64,000 bases of DNA from Bacillota bacterium (GTDB lineage: Bacteria > Bacillota > Clostridia > Oscillospirales > Acutalibacteraceae). Every line of letters starts with the position of its first letter. Position 1 is the stretch's first letter. Shown here one piece after another: positions 1 through 7,606 of the stretch. The notes under the pieces were generated by a model that did not search any database, was not told the origin of the DNA, and was given only the letters and a program-made list of their open reading frames with translations. The DNA is taken from positions 1 through 64,000 of the forward strand of contig JAEWYE010000076.1 in assembly GCA_023458755.1 (NCBI GenBank), written 5' to 3'. Both the position numbers and the translations under genes were made by a program.

Positions 1-182
1 TTGGAAAAATCCAAACAGTCATACAACCTCGCCGCTTAATTTTCTAAGCATTCTTTTTTTGAGCGCCTACAGCGACGCTCTTTTTGTTATACTCATTTCT
101 CTATTTTCCTTATTCTAATTTACAGCGATCTAACGCGAGTGCCTTTTTCACTTTTAGGCTTGACTTTTAATAGTTAGTCTCC
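1..182. other. non-coding left edge
   Basis: No credible gene is seen. The stretch is AT-rich and lies downstream of the minus-strand relaxase gene. It holds one hairpin (61-85), listed separately. Any neighbouring gene on the left is cut off by the window. Confidence 0.6.
61..85 (+). terminator. hairpin with T-tract
   Basis: Arms GAGCG (61-65) and CGCTC (76-80) are followed directly by five T residues, and seven T residues precede the stem. The orientation suits a plus-strand transcript arriving from the left. The stem is short and the loop is 10 nt, so the call is weak. Confidence 0.35.
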
Positions 183-1589
183 TTACAATTTGATACCCAG
201 TGCTTGCTTTTTTTCCGCCTCTCTGCGGTGCAGTTTTTTATCAGCAGAGATATGTTCGGCTTGCCTTTGCTTATTTCTGCAATCATCCTGAATGATGCGA
301 CTCAGATAACGGAGCAGTTTCAGTACGGCGACACCTTGCGGTGAAACTGCAGGTGTTTGACCGGTATCTGTTTCTGGTACAGTTTCCTGCGCTGTTGCGG
401 ATATGGTTTCTTTTGTTTCGAATTTCTCTTCCTTCGCAACTAAAATAACATCCCTTCCCTTAGCAAAATGAATGCGGTCACTCTGAAGCCTAACAGCCTC
501 AGAGATAACCGCATTTTTGATTGGTTTGAATTCTTCCTGTACCTCGATGGGAGGTGGAGAATCCGGATTTAATTTGTACGTAGAGACAATATCATTTTGT
601 AAAATACACCAGCGCGAGTAAAGTTCTGCGATATGTGGCTCCTTGCCAAGTTCTGCAACAATTTCATTCACCAGTTTTTTATTAGTTTGAGTCAAATAGC
701 CGTAAACTGGTTTGCCCTTGTGATGTTTCAATTGTTCCGAAAGCTTAAGCAGTTTCTCTTCCATCTGCAAATTATGAAAGCTACTACTTTTGATTTGTTC
801 AACAATAAGTGCAATCTCTCGCTGTGCTGTTCTACGCAGTTCATCGCGTACTTGGGTCTTTTGCTTATAGCGATATAGATTTTCATCTTCAAAGATTTTC
901 TGCGCAAAACTACTCTTGATTTCTGCAAGTCCGTGTTTTGCAAGAAACCCTTTTGTCGGGTTAGATGAAAAAATCACCATGTGAATATGCGGATGATGAG
1001 ACTCATTATGAAACGCTGCATACCACCGCAGATTTTCCATAGGAATATTGAGCGAAGATGACAGCGTACCCATTTTTTCTTTGATGAGCTTTTGCCAAAC
1101 AGCAGCATTGTCGTAACCAAGCCTCTCAGCATCCTCACGGTGAAGTGAGAACACCAGCGACCAAACATTCCCGGGATGATTCGCCACTTCGTCCTGTGCC
1201 TGTTTGAGCACAATCGGCTGGTTATGCTCATTAAATAAGCCATGATTGAAAATACGTTCTGAACGCGGACGCTCCGCAATGTACTTCATCAAAATACTTT
1301 TTTCATCCACCAAGTCCATATTGTGCTCAATCATTTCATTAATAAGTTCAGACGCTATCGCTGCAGAGGGGCTTGCTTTATAGTCAGTATACTCAAGAGA
1401 TTTCGTAAAGTTTGGAATAACTTTTTGTAGTTTCGCTATCAACGCAATTTGTTTTTCCGTGGCGGGACTGTTCGGCGGAAAATTTGTCTTTTCTGCATTT
1501 GGTCGTGTACCGAGATACCGAATATAATTCGAGCGTCGAACCGAATAGCATGGTTTCACATATCTGCAGTTTACAATCAGACGCGCCAT
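183..1589 (-). CDS. MobP3-type conjugative relaxase
   Basis: Predicted DNA relaxase that nicks the element at oriT and stays bound to the 5' end during conjugative transfer. The 468-residue protein has an N-terminal beta/Tyr-rich start (RLIVNCRYVKPCY) and, near residue 195, the histidine triad motif HHPHIHM. That motif is typical of the metal-binding HUH fold of MobP relaxases. The C-terminal half is charged and helical, with a Lys/Arg-rich tail. The start ATG lies inside the 3' end of the ribbon-helix-helix gene (13-nt overlap), so the two are probably translationally coupled as relaxosome partners. Family placement (MobP3 of Firmicutes elements) is from recall of the family pattern, not a search. 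No VirD4 coupling protein is visible in this left module; it may lie beyond the left edge, or be borrowed from the right module. Confidence 0.82.
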   Translation of the reverse strand: MARLIVNCRYVKPCYSVRRSNYIRYLGTRPNAEKTNFPPNSPATEKQIALIAKLQKVIPNFTKSLEYTDYKASPSAAIASELINEMIEHNMDLVDEKSILMKYIAERPRSERIFNHGLFNEHNQPIVLKQAQDEVANHPGNVWSLVFSLHREDAERLGYDNAAVWQKLIKEKMGTLSSSLNIPMENLRWYAAFHNESHHPHIHMVIFSSNPTKGFLAKHGLAEIKSSFAQKIFEDENLYRYKQKTQVRDELRRTAQREIALIVEQIKSSSFHNLQMEEKLLKLSEQLKHHKGKPVYGYLTQTNKKLVNEIVAELGKEPHIAELYSRWCILQNDIVSTYKLNPDSPPPIEVQEEFKPIKNAVISEAVRLQSDRIHFAKGRDVILVAKEEKFETKETISATAQETVPETDTGQTPAVSPQGVAVLKLLRYLSRIIQDDCRNKQRQAEHISADKKLHRREAEKKQALGIKL

Positions 1590-2005
1590 CTACGCTTTCC
1601 TTCCCGGCAAAGATTCACCACCTGTTTAAAATCAAGGATGCCGTTGATGCTTTTGACATCGTCCTCACTGTATTCACGGGCACGGTCAATCTTCTCCATA
1701 TCCGCCTCGTAAATATCGCCCGTCATATACATCATGGTCTGTATCTCTACAGCGAGCTTATACAGAACTTTGCTGATTTGGGAACCGAGCATGCTAATTT
1801 TTCCGTCGAGCATAGTATCGATAGCCGTGGAAAAATAATCGGCATTATTTTTCGTCAAAACATAGCCACAGTAAAAGTCCAGTGCCTTCTCAACAAATTC
1901 ACTGCGTGATGCACAGTGTGCATATTTAGCTACTTCATCATACTTAGAAATCTTATCTTCACTTAAAAAGATGGTGGTCTTCTTTGTTCCTGTTCTTTTT
2001 GGCAC
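1577..2005 (-). CDS. ribbon-helix-helix relaxosome accessory protein
   Basis: Predicted DNA-binding protein that would help the relaxase recognise oriT. The 142-residue product opens with a basic stretch and the short beta strand TIFLSEDKI, followed by two helices. This is the usual ribbon-helix-helix layout of MobC/TraY-like accessory proteins and of plasmid mobilisation repressors. The GTG start at 2005 has a strong ribosome site (GGAGG, 6 nt upstream). The gene sits between a candidate oriT region (2040-2340) and the overlapping relaxase gene, which fits an oriT-binding role. The middle is helical and may dimerise; the C-terminus is basic. A plain transcriptional autorepressor is the main alternative. 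Confidence 0.68.
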   Translation of the reverse strand: MPKRTGTKKTTIFLSEDKISKYDEVAKYAHCASRSEFVEKALDFYCGYVLTKNNADYFSTAIDTMLDGKISMLGSQISKVLYKLAVEIQTMMYMTGDIYEADMEKIDRAREYSEDDVKSINGILDFKQVVNLCREGKRRWRV

Positions 2006-2039
2006 AGCGGGCCTCCTTCATTAAGCGTCGGCAGTTATC

Positions 2040-2340
2040 CGCTGAATCGGCGTGATTATTGACTTTTTCATTGGATAAAGCGCTCTATTTTCGCTACATT
2101 CTGAAACACAGCGTCTGATAAAACTTCCGAAAAAGGCCGGCACTGCCGGACTTTGTGAAGGAGCTGGTGCCGAAGAGCGTCGGCTCTTTAACCTGCTTAA
2201 AATTCGACGGTTCGGTCAACTGCCCCTGTCTCAGTATTTTATCGGGATGAAACCCTCACAAAGCCCGTACACGCCGATTGATTTTTGATTTGGGTTAGTT
2301 CCCCGCCACTTCGGTGAAAGCCGCACACGAGGCAACACAG
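2040..2340. other. candidate oriT / relaxosome binding region
   Basis: A 349-nt gap without a gene lies just upstream of the accessory protein and relaxase, the usual place for oriT in MobP elements. It carries two compact inverted repeats: CCGGC-ACT-GCCGG (2137-2149, with flanking A/T pairs that lengthen the stem) and AAGAGC-GTCG-GCTCTT (2173-2188). The remainder is mixed sequence, with no reading frame that looks coding. I cannot point to the nic site. The call rests on position and hairpins only. Confidence 0.4.
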
Positions 2341-2354
2341 TGCCGAACGCAGGC

Positions 2355-2603
2355 TCACCTTGCCCCGTCCTCACCTGTGGAAAGCGATGCGGTAGCTTTT
2401 TTGGCCTCACGCTTCGGCTTTTCCGGCTGAACTTGCAGCTTGCTCTCGATAAATTCCCGTGTTTGCGCGGGTACCACCTTTTCATAGAGTTTCTGGACAA
2501 AATCCTCCATTTCTTCATCCATGGAAGACTCTTTTTTATCCATGTAGAACTGAATAGCCTCGAGTTTTTCCTGCTCAAGCATCACCGTAATTTTTGTTTT
2601 CAT
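2355..2603 (-). CDS. small DUF6103-like protein
   Basis: An 82-residue protein with a short strand then helix at the N-terminus (MKTKITVMLEQEKLEAIQFY) and an acidic helix (SSMDEEMEDFVQKLYEKVVP). Its tail is Lys/Pro-rich. It resembles the small DUF6103 proteins that travel with MobP3-type elements of Clostridia; this is recall, not a search. The N-terminus could be a degenerate ribbon-helix-helix fold, which would make it another relaxosome or regulatory protein. The start at 2603 has a strong ribosome site (GAGGAGG). The candidate oriT region lies immediately downstream. Confidence 0.55.
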   Translation of the reverse strand: MKTKITVMLEQEKLEAIQFYMDKKESSMDEEMEDFVQKLYEKVVPAQTREFIESKLQVQPEKPKREAKKATASLSTGEDGAR

Positions 2604-2615
2604 AGCAGTTCCTCC

Positions 2616-2984
2616 TCATAAAGATAGAAATGTGAAACCGGTAGTTGCCTCGATTTCCTCGGATGTGAAACTTTCCGGCTCATAAAATCGGTTAGTGTAT
2701 TCGCTCATTTCTGCATCGGTAAGGGAGCAGAGATTGCCGTCGTAATCTGAGCCGGTCACATAAAAAGTGCCGACCAAAATATCGCTGCCCAGGGAACGGT
2801 TGCCCTCCAGTCCAATGAGTTTTCCTTCTTCGTTATCAAGAATACAAACCGTTTCACTGAGAGGAACAATCTCAATCATGCCTCCCACTGCCTTCTGCAT
2901 GGAGTCCAGATCATTGTGCAACGTTACTGCTTCCGGATGCTTTTGCGGCTCAATTTTGAGCACACGGATATCATTTTCTTTCAT
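2616..2984 (-). CDS. DUF3846-type protein
   Basis: A protein of about 122 residues beginning MKENDIRVLKIEPQKHPEAV. It matches the pattern of DUF3846 proteins of Clostridial mobile elements: a conserved 'valIixP....' opening, a mid-protein 'GGmIEiv' segment (VGGMIEIVPL), and a later 'N.....Dil.GtF.v.g' segment. The function is unknown. The start at 2984 is preferred over an upstream in-frame GTG because it falls just after the stop of the preceding gene (2993), and the upstream extension overlaps that gene. It is part of a tight run of small genes between the relaxosome and the transfer genes, probably one transcript. Confidence 0.62.
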   Translation of the reverse strand: MKENDIRVLKIEPQKHPEAVTLHNDLDSMQKAVGGMIEIVPLSETVCILDNEEGKLIGLEGNRSLGSDILVGTFYVTGSDYDGNLCSLTDAEMSEYTNRFYEPESFTSEEIEATTGFTFLSL

Positions 2985-2992
2985 ATCACACC

Positions 2993-3547
2993 TCACAGAT
3001 TCATATTTTGGCCGTCGGAATTCTGCTCCGGCGCAACCCATTTTTCATAGTTTGATTCCGAACAGTACCCTGCCAACATGGAAGCAAAGGATTCCAAACG
3101 CTTTGGAGATACCCCTGTCAAATCCATCTGAAGGCCATAAAATCCTTGATAGATACTAACTACACCTGCGTTGAGGACATCTGCCCACTCCGCTTTTCCT
3201 TCATCCGTAAGTGTACGGTTGCTCAGTTCCACAATCGTAGCAGGCTCAATCTCAACGTCCTTATGGCAAAGATGAACGTCTTCAAACTTGGCGACAAGAA
3301 TGTCTTGGAGTTTTGGATAGGTTTGCTCGATTTTTGAAAAGCTGTCTTCTCCTGGAATCAGCGCCAGGCTGGAACCGTTATCCCAGGCCACATGAATCTG
3401 CCCAATATCATCGACAAACTGAACAGAACCCTGCGCCCCTGCAGGCATTTGATTTTCACCGGACATGGAGTTCAGTTCCACACGGGTTCCCTTTGGATAG
3501 CTTTCTTTGAAATGTTCAATGCGTGCACGGCTCAACTTATCATTCAT
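2993..3547 (-). CDS. DUF4314-domain protein
   Basis: 184 residues. The N-terminal about 75 residues fit the DUF4314 pattern: a charged helix (RARIEHFKESYPKGTRV), then a small beta barrel-like stretch with GAQGSVQFVDDIGQIHVAWD. That stretch resembles an SH3-like module and ends near the conserved 'L.PGEDSF'. The C-terminal about 100 residues are not recognised. The start at 3547 is chosen because the domain begins there; an upstream in-frame extension would overlap the GGCT gene. Such genes are common between relaxase and T4SS genes of Clostridial elements. The function is unknown. Confidence 0.6.
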   Translation of the reverse strand: MNDKLSRARIEHFKESYPKGTRVELNSMSGENQMPAGAQGSVQFVDDIGQIHVAWDNGSSLALIPGEDSFSKIEQTYPKLQDILVAKFEDVHLCHKDVEIEPATIVELSNRTLTDEGKAEWADVLNAGVVSIYQGFYGLQMDLTGVSPKRLESFASMLAGYCSESNYEKWVAPEQNSDGQNMNL

Positions 3548-3566
3548 ATTGATTGCCTCCTTTTGT

Positions 3567-4055
3567 TTACCAGTTCCAGATTGTCGGACCGGATTGTTTC
3601 TGTTCCTGCGCCATGAGTTCCATGGTACGGTCAAGTGCAGTGTCCAGCACTTCGGAATTAAATCCGGCTGTTCGGTAGCCTTGCTGAATCACACCGAGGT
3701 AATAGTCGGACGGCATCCCAGCTTGATGACCATCGTTCATCACATATACCATGGCAGGAACTGTTTTGCCGCCGATTTCCACGTCTACCGTTTCCCTATG
3801 ATAGAAATAGGGAAACCCCTCATAGCAGTCCAATGCTTTTTCGTCCTGCGGTGTTACCTCCCACAGCAGAACCGGGACCGCACTGCTTTCACAGGGTTCA
3901 ATTGTAGCAACACCCCCTCTCCTCCCGCCTCGGAACAAGAGCTCATATCCTTTGATTTCGGTAGGACCGACGACTTCTGCATTCGGGCAGCGCTCCGCCA
4001 TCTGGGGAAGATTCAGGTTGCTGCCGTAGGCAATATACAGCTGATTCTCTTGCAT
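3567..4055 (-). CDS. gamma-glutamylcyclotransferase-family protein
   Basis: A roughly 162-residue enzyme of the GGCT/AIG2 fold. The N-terminal glycine-rich signature YIAYGSNLNLPQMAERCP is diagnostic. Further on come RGGRRGGVATIEP, PVLLWEVTPQDEKALDCYEGFPYFYHR and VYVMNDGH, the usual GGCT core with the catalytic acidic residue in the 'L..YEG' segment. Family members release 5-oxoproline from gamma-glutamyl amines or trim gamma-linked peptide bonds. The adjacent gene (4087-5085) is an amidoligase that would make such bonds, so the pair looks like writer and eraser of a peptide tag. Start candidates are 4076, 4064 and 4055. 4055 is used because GGAG lies 11 nt upstream; this is not certain. Confidence 0.8.
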   Translation of the reverse strand: MQENQLYIAYGSNLNLPQMAERCPNAEVVGPTEIKGYELLFRGGRRGGVATIEPCESSAVPVLLWEVTPQDEKALDCYEGFPYFYHRETVDVEIGGKTVPAMVYVMNDGHQAGMPSDYYLGVIQQGYRTAGFNSEVLDTALDRTMELMAQEQKQSGPTIWNW

Positions 4056-4086
4056 AAGTTTCATTTCTCCATTCATATTTTTCGTT

Positions 4087-5085
4087 TTACATGGACATAG
4101 AAAAACCGAAGTCTTCTTCGGCTTCGGCTTGTGGCTGCTGTTCAATTGTTTTCTTTGCCGTTTGCAATCGTTCCTTCTGGCGCAGTGCCTGCTCCGGATC
4201 TTTCCACGCAATGCCGCCCTCCAGATGCTCCAAAAGGTGATACCGGGCGGTTTTAAACTCATCACCGATTAATCCCAATCGGAGCAGCCAGGTACGAAAC
4301 GTATATTTTTCATTGGAACTGTGAGTTTTCTTGCGGCTTGCACACCTTTGGTTGAGCGCCTGCGCCGTAATAGCGAGGCTCAACTGGATATAGGATTTTA
4401 TTTTTCCGGCATGAAGAGTTCCATTGAACAGGCGAAATTCAATCGTACCTTTGGAAAAAACGCTGTGTAAATTCAGGCAATGATATCGGGAATCATGATA
4501 ATGGATGTGATGGCCATCGCGTCCGTGGTACCAAATATTGCTGATCGCGGCAATATCCTTGGGCTTTTTTCGGTTCAGTTCCTCCAGAAAAGAGCTGTCC
4601 ACTTTGCGGCAGAATCGCTTTTCGCGTTCCACATCTACCTGCAGAGCCTTGTAAATGAGGTCTTCCTTACTTGCCATAATATTTGTAATATTGCGCAGAG
4701 ATACTGCATCAAAGGGCGAAGCATCCACATGCACATGAATTCCACAGCTTGAATTTGGAAAAGCTCCCGCCACCCGCAATTTACGGACAATCTCCTGCAA
4801 TGGGATAATGTCGTCGTAATGGCAGATGGGGCTGACCAGCTCCACGCTGTAGGTACGGTCGGCAAAAATCTTGCGGCTGCCATCTTTTTTCTGCGTATCA
4901 ATGCTTCCGTCGCTCATAACTTTCCACTTGCGCCCTTCGTGATCCTGTACCGAGTAAGCATCGTAATACGTGCCTTCATACGCTGCCGATGAACCGAAAT
5001 AATCGGCAATCACCTCGGCGGCACGGCTGCGCGAAAGACCGGTCATCTCTATTTCGATGCCAAAATGCTGATCTTTCAACTCCAT
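4087..5085 (-). CDS. amidoligase (COOH-NH2 ligase, Amidoligase_2 type)
   Basis: A 332-residue ATP-dependent amide-bond former of the carboxylate-amine ligase superfamily. Visible family marks are FGIEIEMTG near the start, the central GIHVHVD, and the late RLFNGTLHAGKIKSYIQ segment. These correspond to the glutamine-synthetase-like nucleotide and metal pocket. Members of this family occur in Firmicutes conjugative elements and have been predicted from comparative genomics (amidoligase work of the Aravind group, from memory) to attach amino acids or short peptides to proteins or metabolites. The substrate is unknown here. It lies 31 nt upstream of a GGCT-type hydrolase, suggesting a coupled ligase/hydrolase system. 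The C-terminus ends in an acidic, Met-rich tail. Confidence 0.8.
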   Translation of the reverse strand: MELKDQHFGIEIEMTGLSRSRAAEVIADYFGSSAAYEGTYYDAYSVQDHEGRKWKVMSDGSIDTQKKDGSRKIFADRTYSVELVSPICHYDDIIPLQEIVRKLRVAGAFPNSSCGIHVHVDASPFDAVSLRNITNIMASKEDLIYKALQVDVEREKRFCRKVDSSFLEELNRKKPKDIAAISNIWYHGRDGHHIHYHDSRYHCLNLHSVFSKGTIEFRLFNGTLHAGKIKSYIQLSLAITAQALNQRCASRKKTHSSNEKYTFRTWLLRLGLIGDEFKTARYHLLEHLEGGIAWKDPEQALRQKERLQTAKKTIEQQPQAEAEEDFGFSMSM

Positions 5086-5103
5086 AGACTCGCCTCTGTT
5101 TCT

Positions 5104-5583
5104 TTAACATATCTGCATTTCGGAGGATGAATTTTCAGGCATATGTGCCCTGGCAAGCCCGGCTGCACCGCTGATGAAACTGAACAGCTTTTCTCTGCGC
5201 CAGGTATCAAGCAGGCACTCGCTGCACTTTTTGTTGAGGTCTTCAATTTGAAGCATGGCATCCTCACCCGCAATTTTAATGGCAACCGGATCTCCTAGGC
5301 TTTCGCTCAGTACATCTATATAACCGTCTAATATTTCTTCGCACCGGTTCACAGAAACATCGGTATAGTGGTACGAATCCGCATACGGATTTGGGTATTC
5401 CTTTCCGTTAATGCAGTCAAGCAAATATTCCAGTATTGTGGGTCGCCGCTCCGGCTCAGCTTTCATATACTGCTCCATAAACCCAAGAATGTCTCGGTCA
5501 CGTTCCGGATGAAAGGTAATGCCTGTCCGCATATCGGTAAGGATTGCTTCTTTGTTTTTTCGGTATTCCTCCAGTAATTTCAT
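5104..5583 (-). CDS. conserved small protein, unknown function
   Basis: A 159-residue, mostly helical acidic protein with no signal peptide or membrane segment. It contains a Cys pair (KKCSECLLDTW) near residue 122 and a final Cys. I do not recognise the family. Its ATG overlaps the stop codon of the VirB4 ATPase gene by one base and it precedes the amidoligase by 18 nt, so it is very probably co-translated in the transfer operon. It could be a cytoplasmic adaptor for the ATPase or a substrate of the amidoligase; both ideas are guesses from position only. Confidence 0.5.
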   Translation of the reverse strand: MKLLEEYRKNKEAILTDMRTGITFHPERDRDILGFMEQYMKAEPERRPTILEYLLDCINGKEYPNPYADSYHYTDVSVNRCEEILDGYIDVLSESLGDPVAIKIAGEDAMLQIEDLNKKCSECLLDTWRREKLFSFISGAAGLARAHMPENSSSEMQIC

Positions 5584-7454
5584 TAACGACCGCCAGCCTT
5601 TCCAAATAAATTCGCCTTGTATTCAGGTGCATTGACCACGAGATTATATCGTTCATTGCCGCATTTATAGAGGCAGACACCTCGCTGTGGGTAGCGGATT
5701 AGGTTGTATTCGCTTTCTTCCAGCTGCAGTGCGTCCATATAGAACTTCGCGTCAATGTTACCTGCATTGAACAAAAACGCGTGCGTTGGTATGGAAAACA
5801 GAGGCTTTGTGTACTCACGGATACCGTCGATGTCAAAGTCCTCCAGGTTTTGGCTTGCCAGAATAACTGCCGACTCTTTCTTGCGAACACGCTTCATAAA
5901 GTTGCGGATATACTCAATCGCGGTTGGATTGGTCAGGAACAGATACAGCTCGTCGATGGAAGCCACTGTGTTACCGGCACTTAAAAGTTCATTGGACATA
6001 TACGAAAGCACATTGAAGAGCAGGGCATTTCGGATATTCTTGCTTGCCTGCAAAAGTCCCTTTACACCGAAGGTTATAAAGTGACCACTAGTGATATTGG
6101 TGTACCCGTTAAAAAATTTGGACTCCGCACCCTTACACAGGGAGTGGAGCCCAAGACAGATTTCCCGCAGTGTGTCTGCAGTGTATAACTGGCGCTTACT
6201 TTCATCGAAATCTTTATATTCTATTTCAATTAGTTCATACAGATCGGACAGAATCGGATAATCTTCAGACTTGAGCTGTTCAAAATTGCTGCTATCGGTG
6301 ATATTCCATTTGCCATACAGCTTGCTGAGCATAATTTCAATCGTATCAATTTGGCGGTCGTCAAAGTCCTTGTAGCACCGAAAAAAGTCCTTTAAAAAAG
6401 AGATATGCTGACTCAGTTTCGACGATTTACGAAATGCTTCCGGCACATATCCATCCACGTCCTGGTCAGCAATACCGTGCGCCTGCATGTGGGAAGCTTT
6501 ATAAACAGCTTGTTCATCCCATGCCTTCGGCTCCAGCACATTGATAATGTACTCACCGCTCATAAGGTCAATAAAACAGCCTCCCATGTTATCAGTCAGG
6601 TCCCCGTACTCCATTTCAGGGTCAAGGCAGATGATGTTTTTGCCGCTTTCGCGCATATTGCAGAGTAGCAACTTTAACAGATAGGACTTGCCCTGTCCGG
6701 AGTTACCGAGTATTAGCACATTTGCGTTTGTTTTATCATCCGAGCGCAAATCAAAATCTACAAGAATATTGGACCCGAACTTATCCCGCCCAATATAAAA
6801 CCCGTGGGGGTCGGTCTTACCGGAATAGTTGAACGGATACAGATTTGCTACGCTGGAAGCCGGCAGTACTCGTTCAAACTGGTCTCCAAACACATTGAAT
6901 CCAGAGGGCATCACACACTGAAATCCCTGTTGTTGACGCAGCAGAAGCCGGTCCACATTCAGTTTCGAACGTACCAGTTCTGTGAGGACTTCGGTCTGCA
7001 AAAGTTTAAGGCAGTCTAAATCGCTAGCTGACAGTTCGATATATACTGCCGTGTGAAGCAGTGGTTCACGATTGCGATGCATAGTCGCCACGATAGCGGC
7101 AACATCCTGCAGATTGCTTTCAGCGGTTACTGTCTGCTGAAGGTTATCGGTATTGGAACGCTCCATCCGGTTCTTGTTGGCGGCATTGGAGATGATTTTC
7201 TTCTCCTCCATCGATGTTACCTGCCGTGTATAAATTCGCAGGGTGATGCCATCTTTTTCTCCAAGATGCCTGAGCAGTGCCTGTTCCTCTGTGGAAGTCG
7301 GATACTCACGTAAGGCCCAAACGCACCGGAATGTGTTGCCGCAAATGAAGTGGTCAGTATTGAACTTGATGATTGATGGGGCAATCATATCGAGAAATTC
7401 TTGAATACGAACATCTTCTCGTTGTGTAGGCTGAGATCTAATTTTACGTACCAT
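5583..7454 (-). CDS. VirB4/TraC-like conjugation ATPase
   Basis: A 623-residue ATPase predicted to energise assembly of the mating channel. Walker A is seen as LGNSGQGKSYLLK (about residue 250), followed by NIICLDPEMEYGDL and a Walker B region near ASIDELYLFL. The C-terminus has SAVILASQNLEDFD, typical of VirB4. The protein starts inside what would be the middle of a full-length VirB4. The missing N-terminal domain appears to be supplied by the separate gene at 8948-9529. ATG 7454 is chosen over 7466 because AAAGG then lies about 10 nt upstream. A minus-strand hairpin with T-tract (7494-7520) sits about 45 nt upstream, between this gene and the alanine racemase insertion. Confidence 0.85.
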   Translation of the reverse strand: MVRKIRSQPTQREDVRIQEFLDMIAPSIIKFNTDHFICGNTFRCVWALREYPTSTEEQALLRHLGEKDGITLRIYTRQVTSMEEKKIISNAANKNRMERSNTDNLQQTVTAESNLQDVAAIVATMHRNREPLLHTAVYIELSASDLDCLKLLQTEVLTELVRSKLNVDRLLLRQQQGFQCVMPSGFNVFGDQFERVLPASSVANLYPFNYSGKTDPHGFYIGRDKFGSNILVDFDLRSDDKTNANVLILGNSGQGKSYLLKLLLCNMRESGKNIICLDPEMEYGDLTDNMGGCFIDLMSGEYIINVLEPKAWDEQAVYKASHMQAHGIADQDVDGYVPEAFRKSSKLSQHISFLKDFFRCYKDFDDRQIDTIEIMLSKLYGKWNITDSSNFEQLKSEDYPILSDLYELIEIEYKDFDESKRQLYTADTLREICLGLHSLCKGAESKFFNGYTNITSGHFITFGVKGLLQASKNIRNALLFNVLSYMSNELLSAGNTVASIDELYLFLTNPTAIEYIRNFMKRVRKKESAVILASQNLEDFDIDGIREYTKPLFSIPTHAFLFNAGNIDAKFYMDALQLEESEYNLIRYPQRGVCLYKCGNERYNLVVNAPEYKANLFGKAGGR

Positions 7455-7493
7455 ATAAGCTTTCATCCTTTCTAAAATTTGATTTTGAGCATA

Positions 7494-7520
7494 AGAAAGC
7501 CGCCACTTTTCATGGCGGCG
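7494..7520 (-). terminator. hairpin with T-tract before virB4
   Basis: On the minus strand the arms GCCGCCA and TGGCGGC (plus coordinates 7513-7519 and 7499-7505) are followed by TTTCTT. It could terminate minus-strand transcripts crossing the alanine racemase insertion, or act as an attenuator before virB4. It resembles other hairpins placed just upstream of genes in this window. Confidence 0.45.
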
Positions 7521-7521
7521 C

Positions 7522-7552
7522 TGGACAAATGCAGGGTTAAGTATGTTATAAT
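7522..7552 (+). promoter_or_regulatory. putative promoter of the racemase gene
   Basis: TGGACA (7522-7527) and a perfect TATAAT (7547-7552) are separated by 19 bp, upstream of the only plus-strand gene in this part of the left module. The -10 is ideal and the spacing is slightly long. An own promoter is expected because the gene opposes its neighbours. Confidence 0.45.
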
Positions 7553-7606
7553 AGAAACATACAAAATTCTATTATTTATAAAATGAGAAAGTGAAGGTGA
7601 GTCAAA

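Noticed and set aside
2231..2578. 115-codon minus-strand ORF over the DUF6103 gene
   Set aside because: It is a basic, low-complexity shadow frame; the 2355-2603 frame has a proper ribosome site and family-like sequence.
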